Of a stretch of DNA of 64,000 bases, positions 14,501 through 23,500 are shown one piece after another. A model generated the notes under the pieces. That model saw only the letters and a list, made by a program, of their open reading frames with translations. It had not been told where the DNA came from and did not search any database. This DNA comes from Agriotes lineatus (taxonomy: Eukaryota; Arthropoda; Insecta; Coleoptera; Elateridae): the NCBI GenBank assembly GCA_940337035.1, contig CALNHX010003565.1:62001-126000 (forward strand), written 5' to 3'. Each line of letters begins with the position of its first letter. The stretch's first letter is position 1. The position numbers and the translations under genes were made by a program.

Positions 14501-17500
14501 GGTGTACAGCCTTGATCCTGTGCTATTTAATTCCTGTCTAACTCTTTGTATTTCGGATCTGCTTCAAACTTCTTTGGACTAGAAGTAGGGAAACAAGAAA
14601 ATGGTTCAATAAGAATCAGTCAATCAGCATGTGCTTAAAAAGTTTTTGAAAGTTTTATCATAAAATATTGCAGACCGATTTCAATGACTATTGTTAAAAA
14701 GGATACTCAATCAGGGCAGTAAAAGGAAAAGGAAGCGGTGGAAGAGATTAAATAGTTTCCATACAGAAAAGCAGATGTTGCTCTTATATATTTGATTACT
14801 CTACTCCATTCAATATTGCATATGTAGTTAGTACGGGTAGCTTTGAGAACGTAACTGATTATGTGAAACTAAAAACAATTTTGAGCTACCTCACAGGCAT
14901 TTTGATTGGACCTTGGCATATTGTACAAACTAGATTATAAGAAAGGTGACATACAATAATAATAATAATAATAATAAAGGACTTTATTGGGGCGGAAATT
15001 GCAGCTTCAGTGAAGCTGCGAGTGAAGTTATATGATTGAAGCGTTTATTTGAGATAATTATTAGGTTAAATGATGTTTCGATGTTAATAGTTGACAATCA
15101 AGCTGCTATTCGATTAGCGCACAATCCAGAATATCATTGTACCAAATAAATCGGAACAAAGCTTTTTGTCAGAGCTCTGGTCTTGAATGGTGAAATAGGA
15201 GTCAGGAAGGTTCAGTCAGTAAAACAGCTTGAAGATATGACCAACCCAAGATTGGAAGTTCTGGGTTTGACATGTACATTTGTTAAATTATAAAGGAATT
15301 AAAACCAGATTGAATTAACAAAAGACATATAATCGCCGAAAAATGAATACAGAGTACTTCAAAGGTTATTTTAACTTCGAAGCGCCGCTGTTCGAATGCT
15401 GGCAGCGAATGTCCCCGTCTCGATCATGCCGTGTCCAAAGGGCCGCTTCCCTGCACGTGTAGATCCCGTAAGAAGGCCCAATTGTTCTCGCCTTGGCGCC
15501 ATTCCGGGTGACTGCCACTGCACCCCATTAGCGCCGGGAAGGAATTTTGGGACCAGCTCGCGGGTCAGAAACGTGCTCAGTAACCAATTCTTAACACGGC
15601 CTTTCCTGACTGAACTGAGTGTCCTCACTCGGGTAACATGGCACGGAAGTCTGAAACTTGTACAGAATGTCTGAGACAGAGCACCTTGACAAATAAAATA
15701 GAATAAAAAATGAACACGGCAGGTTGCACTCCTTAGGTAACAGCAATCCAACCTATACCTTAATAAGAATACAATACACTGGGCCCAGTTTATTATTAAT
15801 TAATAAAAGTTGAAAAAGTAAAATATCTACATATAATAATTAAAAATTTGGTCACGTCACCAGTAGCCTTGCGCCCGCATACCTCAGTGACCCCAGGCAT
15901 ATTATGTGAATACCACTACCATTCGACCACAATGTGTTCCCGCCAAAACAGAACTATGTGTTACCTGTACTTGACCACAAAGTGTTACCGCCGAAGCCCA
16001 TAGCAAGATAATCACAAAATACCCCTGACCCTTACCATCACTCTCCATTATCACCCGACTCTCCTACTCGAATCGGATCCATGGCCTGATGTTATCCACA
16101 CCAGCCACGCTGTGATACCTCAACTGAGAGCGACTACTGCATGGGATGTCTGACACTTCATATCGGTCGTTTCCCAACACCCTTGAAATCCGGAAAGGAC
16201 CTCGCCATCTCGGTTGTAGCTTATGGCTTGTCCCCGTAGCAGGAGTACTCGTAATTCGCAGCAGTACCAGTTCCCCTACGAGGTACGGACGAGACTGACT
16301 CCTTTTCTGGTCAAACCTCCGCTTCTGTTCATCCTGATAGCGATTCATGTGTCCTTCCATTCGTGCTCGGATTTCTGTCACGTCGACCACCTCTTCTGTG
16401 TTAGTCACAAGTTGTGCCTGTGAAATAACTCTATACCCCATTAAAGCTTCGCTTGGCGTCACGCCAATCGCCTGATTAAGTGTACCATTTAACCCTATCT
16501 GAATATTATTAATGTTCTCGTCCCATTTCTTTTCAGCTTTATTTGCTCCTATGGTAGCTAACGAGTCTGTTATAGTTTTGTTATAGCGCTCAACCTGACC
16601 GTTTCCGCGAGGCATAGCCACTGCATTTAAATGATGTTTAATGCCAACTTTCAAGCAGAAATCTTTGAATTCATTACTCGTGAATGAGGTTCCTCTATCA
16701 CTTATCAGCCTATTGGGGACTCCGAACACTTTAATCATATCATTGAGAACCCTTATTGTAGATTTAGAGTTAGTGTTTTTTACTGCATAGATTAGGATAA
16801 ATTTTGTAAAGGCGTCTATTATAACAAGAACATGTGTATTACCTGTCGTGCTCCTGATAAAAGGCCCTAAATGATCGATGTGAATAGTGTGAAATGGTTT
16901 TGGAATTTTTTTAATAGGGTGCAATTCTCCCTGCGGTTTACCTGAAGGTGATTTAAAATATAAAGAATTTAAGCAGTTTTTCACATACTTCTTAATAAAT
17001 CTACGCATCTTCGGAAACCAATATTGACTTGCGACCAACTCATAAGTTTTTGCAAAAGCAAAATGGCCATTTCTACATATAAATTTTGCTGCTACTTGTT
17101 AATTTAGTGGTAGCATTCCACAAATTGTTCTAATCGCAATAATTGCTTTACTATGGGGACAGTTATTGTAATTAAATTAATTGCGAGCTACAGTGGCGTA
17201 ACGCTTCATGAACCAATTTCAATTAAATTGACGCCATTATAATAAGAAATGAAATAATTGGTATTCAATTATTCATTTAAGACAATTGTATTTAGGTATG
17301 TAGGCACATATTTTCGGTGCCCTGGGCTAATTTATTTTTCCAGGATTCAGATCGGTCACATGCATAAATTTCACAATAACTGGCGACTTACCAGAAATTC
17401 CATAACGCCCCTGCAGTCTGGGTTGTAAATCAAAAACATGATACTAGGGGTGCAAGGCGAACAGCGAGTCCTTTCATATAGCAGGTGGTTGGACGTACAT

Positions 17501-20500
17501 ATGATTACGCAGTTTTATTTAAGTAGCGACCTGTTACGGAGCACATCCGTAAACAGCAAATACTCCAAGCACACAAATGTAAACAAATACGAATTATTAA
17601 TTTCTTATAATTATGTACATCGTTCAATATCGACATTAAACACACATTTTCGCTTGTTTCGGGGCTACCCATTGTAACCCGTGCGAAGTAATTTTGTACA
17701 CTATTCCCCCTTTTAATGCATAGTTTTGAAATACATCTTTCTTATTAGGAGTAACATTTCCAGTCTCAAGAGTTGATTTAATGTAATAATATGTTGAGTA
17801 TTTTTGTCATATTGTTGGGCTTCAACAATAGGTCTATCAGAAGTTAATGTGATTTTCATTTCGGTTTTTCGTGTGACTCCAATCTCAGATAAATTTTTAG
17901 TTGTACATTCGGAAAATTCATTTAAGATCTCCAAAAGTGTCTGTAGTATTTCCGGTTGTTCGATACCACATTAACCACAATGTTATTAATAGAATTGATA
18001 ACAAAATTAGAGGTGTTATTGTCTTGAAAAAGTAAAGTGTTGCCAGTTTTCGAATAACACACATCATATAATTCAGTAAAATTTTGTCCAATCAAAACCT
18101 CTACACCTATTACACATTCTTGGATTATGTATAATTCGATTTCCCTAATGACGCCATCAATTTTTATTTCTGTACGTGTGAACAAAGTAGGTTTTAGTTG
18201 TTGACCGAAAGCAGTGGACAAAACAATTACGCAATCGAGTGGCTTTAAAGTTAACAAGAATTTTTCGGCGGTACGTTTTGTAATGAGGGAACACTCGCTT
18301 CCGAAATCTACGAAAGATTTTATACAAAATCCATTAACGGAAGCATTCTTGTAAAATTTTGCGTTACTATCTAGTCCTGATCTTATAACATTTACGTGCC
18401 TATATTCAATTGCTTTTTGACGTGAAGTTCCCTGCGGACAGCTTCTTTTAAAATGACCGCCCTCTCCACATTGATAACATATTCTTAAATTACTTTTCCC
18501 TTTATCCGTTTTAAATATGCCTACCTCATTCTTTTTATCATCTAACTTTTTAAAGTGGCTCGCTAATACTGCAGGATCTCGAATTCCCGCCGTTTCCACA
18601 GAAAATTTGATTATCTTTTACCTGGAGTTGGTGTGCAAACTTGGCCATACCTTCAACAATGGCATCGCCTAATTGTGACACTGTTGTCACTCTTTCCGAC
18701 GACCTCCCCATCTGTCCTCGGCCTCCCTCCGATTGCTGGGATGACGACCCAGCATCACCTGCCTGAGAACGCCGCCGCCGAGAAATCCACCGCTCTGAAG
18801 AGGTCCTGTGCCTCTTTCCAGTCTCACCCCGTGGACTACGAGTTCGTCCTCGGCGAGGCCGGTGCTGTCGCTCCACGGAACGCTGCATGCTCGACCGTCT
18901 CTGAACGGAATGCCGAACCAACCCCATTTAGAACGTCCCTTCCGGGTTCAGCCATAATTCACGATCTCACTAATTATCACGCACGCAAACAAATACGACT
19001 GCTACCTAAGCAGGTAGGATCTTTATCTCACTTCTGATGTTAAATTATAAAGGAATTAAAACCAGATTGAATTAACAAAAGACATATAATCGCCGAAAAA
19101 TGAATACAGAGTACTTCAAAGGTTATTTTAGCTTCGAAGCGCCGCTGTTCGAATGCTGGCAGCGAATGTCCCCGTCTCGATCATGCCGTGTCCAAAGGGC
19201 CGCTTCCCTGCACGTGTAGATCCCGTAAGAAGGCCCAATTGTTCTCGCCTTGGCGCCATTCCGGGTGACTGCCACTGCACCCCATTAGCGCCGGGAAGGA
19301 ATTTTGGGACCAGCTCGCGGGTCAGAAACGTGCTCAGTAACCAATTCTTAACACATTGAATGACTGAATGTGTTGACGTTATATGTTTACTACACTATAC
19401 ACATTAAATAGTTTTGTCTACACCTTATATGCCTGGGCGGCTTAGTGAGAATTTTCTCAAAGCGGGAATGGATTTGAACTTATTAGTTAAATTAGCTGTA
19501 AGCTAGTTTGGAATTGTTGAGTGTGTTGTATGTTTGGACATGGGTAAGCGTAATGTAAGCACGGTATGAATGGTTTTCAACACCTAAAGGTAAAAGAGGC
19601 TAAAGATAATCAATGAATGTATGAATTATGTAAGCTGAGTTAATCACTTTTGGAGGTTCAGAAATTGTCAAAAATATACGAAAGATTTGCTCAGTAGTCA
19701 GCAATTTCATTTTAACATAAAAGTAGTTTTTTCAAGGTTTTACTACAGTATTGAAAGAACTTCAACATTATCTCTATGAATAATCAAACTTGTCATTTTA
19801 CTGGGTTAGGAGTAGGTACCTTCTTCTTCATTAACACAATATTAGATTTTCTATATTGTTACATGCTAATAACAGTATTTATCCAGAATATACATTATCC
19901 CTTCCGCCTGACTAGAAATAATGGTTTTTAAACTGATTAATAACAATATACCTATAGCAGGTCGCTGCTGGAGTTAAGTTACATATCAATGTGTCGATAA
20001 TTGGGATAAAGGCTTTCATTTTAAATGTTATTCACAATCTTCGTGGTCACCAACCATGTTTGTCAAACATCGCTAAAAATAGGACGGGTTGCAAGTGAGT
20101 GACTCACCCGAACTACGCTTCGGTTCGCTAATTTAAGAGAGATTCATTAATATAAATTTAAAAAAAGAGATTCATTAATAAAAATTTTAAAAAAAGGATG
20201 CATCGTCCGGGAATCGAACCCGGGCCGCCCGCATGGCAGGCGAGCATTCTACCAGTGGACCAACATGGCTTGTTTGGATAATGCGCCGCTATTATGATAT
20301 ATGAACATAGTTAATCACCTGAGCTAACAGCACACGAGCACAACTGCTGTCGCACTGCAGCCCACAACGACAGACGCTTCGTTCCGCTGCTTAGAAGATT
20401 TAATTAAATTAAAACGTTTTCGTACTTTTTTTGAAAATAAAAACCAGCCTACGATCTAAGTCTAAAAATTAGCAACATTTTAAGCCATCATACAACTTAA

Positions 20501-23500
20501 TCGGTCTAGTATCTACGGAGGAGATAGCAACCAAAGATACAAACAAACATACAACGAAAGAAAGAGAACAACGATTTTATGTTATAGGATGCTAGACCTA
20601 CACCTACTAACAAAAGGGTGATGACTTGTTCTTCTATTTTTAAACAAAAATACACATTAGCAATTAACAAGGAGAATGTTGAAAGCAGACCATAACCATA
20701 CTACTAACAGCTGATTCAAACAGTTGCTTACAGTAAGTTTGATGGTGTGATCACCCAGTTTAATAGAGCAAATCAAAAATTGTCTTACGACGTAACGGAA
20801 CGTGTTTGACAAACAAATTTGATGCAACAAAATGACCGTGTGGCTTCTGCTAAATAAACGATTTTATCTACGATACGTAGTGTGTAAAATTAACTTTTAG
20901 TTGGCAGTTTTAAGTTTGTAAAACGACTGTTTAATAGCATGTTTTTATTAGTTTACGATTTCAATAGTCACGTCGTCAATAGCAACGTGTTTTAAAATTT
21001 TTAATTATGCAAAATTATAACTGGTTGCTAGTAATCCTAATTTACATTTAAATATTTTTTAATATTTACTACCGTGTTTTCTAGATTCCATTGTAGATAA
21101 AATATTGTAAGATACACATGCGTCAAGTAGCTTTACGTACTTGTATCGTAAATTACTATAATTAAACAGCTTTGTTACTACGCCCATTATGAAAGTCTTA
21201 CCTGAAAGCTAATACTTGTTTCATCTATTGTTATCAATAGCAAGTGTTCATTTGCATTTGTGGTCTAGTTAGCTGTGCTCGTTGTTTATATAACGTCGTA
21301 GCTTATACTATATAGACGCATATTTTTAACTGTCAAAACTCATAACACGTAACTGCTATTTGTAACCTGTTTTATCAGCAATAGCAACGAAAAATTTTTG
21401 AGAGTAATTTACTTGTTATAATAATTTGTGTGTTATTTGAAGCAAATATTGAATTAAATATGAGGTTATATATCCGACCATATGATTAAATGGTTGCCAT
21501 GACTTCAACAATTCCAAAGTTAACTAGACCACAAATTCAAATGAACATCCCTTATATGTCACTTTACTTCTTTAATAATTATTATTTCCAATTTTCGCAT
21601 TTTTGTAGAAATATGTAGTAATGTCCCCAGGAGATCTCCTGTGTTCAGTTTCTACTCTTTCTGAATTAGGTAATAGGATTTTATGTTGGAAATTCGTTTT
21701 ATTTTTATTTTTCTTGCGAAATGAGTTATATTAGTTTAAATCTGCTGAGGGCCGCCAAAAATCACGGGTGTCTCTTGGTCTCGTGACTAAAGACACGCTA
21801 AAGACGGTACTGTGGGTTAAACAATTGAATAGGTATAAATTGCGATTTTCATTAGAAATAAATTACTAAGAAAGTTAAAAGATACATTTGAATTTGATTT
21901 TAGGCTTGCATTTCTCTTTATTACTTCTGAGACACTGACAATGCGTTTTTTATTTTTAACATCATTTTCGATTTACATTTATTTATTTATTTCGCACTCA
22001 GCCAACAGCCGTTAGGCCAATTATAGGCGTCGCTGTGCATTTATGGGGACTTCCAACCCCACTAACGACTGTCATGATGTTATTATGACATCCGGGACCA
22101 ACTATTTCCGTGGCAGCCGTACCGCTAGGCGCCGAGTGAAGCAGCCGTGAAACTCCCATCCAAGTTCTGACCAGAAAGAGCGTTGCTTAACTCTACTGAT
22201 CGAACGTGGACGCTTGTTCAAGCTACACCACCCGGGACTTTTGCTATAATTTGTTAGTTATAAGTAGTTTATGTATTTTTACTCGTACCTGTCGTAATAT
22301 AACTGATGGGTACCTACCCAATAGTTTGTTTAATACTTGTTTTTGTAAATATAAAATAACAAAAATGTTATTTTCTGAATTAGCTTTTTAGAAACTCTAT
22401 GAGATCTGATTTTAGTTCACTATAGCTTATCATAAACACACTATAGTTATAGTTACATTTTTATGTTATTTGTAGCGGTAATCACTTGAAAAGATCGGAG
22501 TTAAAAGGTCGTTCGCCAAAAGATCGCGGTCAAAATGTCGCACGACAAATTATCGCATGCGACAAATGATTGCATGCGACAAAAGATCGCATACGAAAAT
22601 AACAACATTACAATTACAGAAAAAAGTACTACAGTGTGGAAATAAAGTAACGTATAAATTCATTAACTTTATTGATATTGATTTTTATGAAAAAATCTCG
22701 AAGGGGTGTAGCGACATTTAAAAAAAACAATTGAAAAATACAATTAGAAATTTATTATCAACTCCATTCAAAGTTAATAATGACGATGACTGTGTCTCGC
22801 TTAATTGTACCATTTTTATTAATAAAATAGTTTGCTAAAGGTAAATTCTAATTTAGAAAAAGCAAACGACTCTTATTTTGTTATGACATTTACAAATTGT
22901 TGAACTCTGACATGTAACTAATCTTCTTTTGATTTATCCACAGGTAACTAAATTTATTTTGCTCATTTCATTGGTTTTTAATATTTAAATTATAAGACTA
23001 TTTTTCTCGATTTTTTCAAATGAAACATCTAAAACAGAAATTTTATACCGTTCGAAATGGGATAAAAAGTACTAGCGAAATCAATAATAATGCGATATTT
23101 TGTCGCATGCGATCATTTGTCGCTGCCATCATTTGTCGTGCTACATTTTGACCGCGATCTTTATCGCGCGACCTTTCGACTGCGATCTTTTGACCTATAG
23201 CAATACCTACATGATTTTGAAATTTGTTTAACAACTTGTAACAAGATATTTTTTTAGATTTTTTCATTGGATGAAAATGGGGTGCTTATTGTTTGGGGCA
23301 TTATACTAAGAGACGCTTCTTCACTTACTACAACAGTTAAAGAAAATGCATCATTCTCGAATGAATTGTCTTTAGTCCAAAATTCAAAGTTTTTGCTGAA
23401 AGAGTACAATTCTGAATTAACGAATTTGTTATGTACAGATATGAATGTCAACCCATTAGATCCACATCATATACTTATTTCCACAAACTATGGATACGTG

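Larger units (their letters stand above)
12373..14550 (-). mobile_element. Penelope-like retroelement
   Basis: Minus-strand element with RT followed by a GIY-YIG endonuclease in the order typical of Penelope elements. It fills most of the gap between the first two Copia pieces. Exact ends and long terminal repeats were not identified; the 3' flank runs directly into the GGGGAGTTCC MITE. Confidence 0.85.
15281..19353 (-). mobile_element. Ty3/Gypsy retrotransposon with near-identical LTRs, RT missing
   Basis: Two 316-bp LTRs (15281-15596 and 19038-19353) bounded by TGTTAA and TTAACA, flanked by the 4-bp duplication CATT (15277-15280 and 19354-19357). Internal order on the minus strand: basic gag-like region, zinc knuckle, protease, linker to RT, then integrase. 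No RT or RNase H coding is visible; 17040-17710 is non-coding. Confidence 0.9.
1009..23257 (+). other. Giant WDR60-like intron filled with nested transposons
   Basis: Phase-0 intron, donor GTATGT at 1009, acceptor TTTTTTTAG ending at 23257. The two flanking exons join as IPNNQ + IFSLDENGVLIVW, which reads smoothly as one WD40 repeat. About two thirds of its length can be assigned to identifiable elements, listed individually. Confidence 0.8.

Noticed and set aside
15371..15751. Open frames in the GC-rich LTR, repeated at 19153-19359
   Set aside because: They lie wholly or largely within the 316-bp LTRs and are explained by LTR base composition.
20199..20269. Functional tRNA-Gly gene
   Set aside because: Acceptor stem mismatches and conserved repeat flanks shared with 61549-61619 make a transposon-borne pseudo-tRNA more likely.
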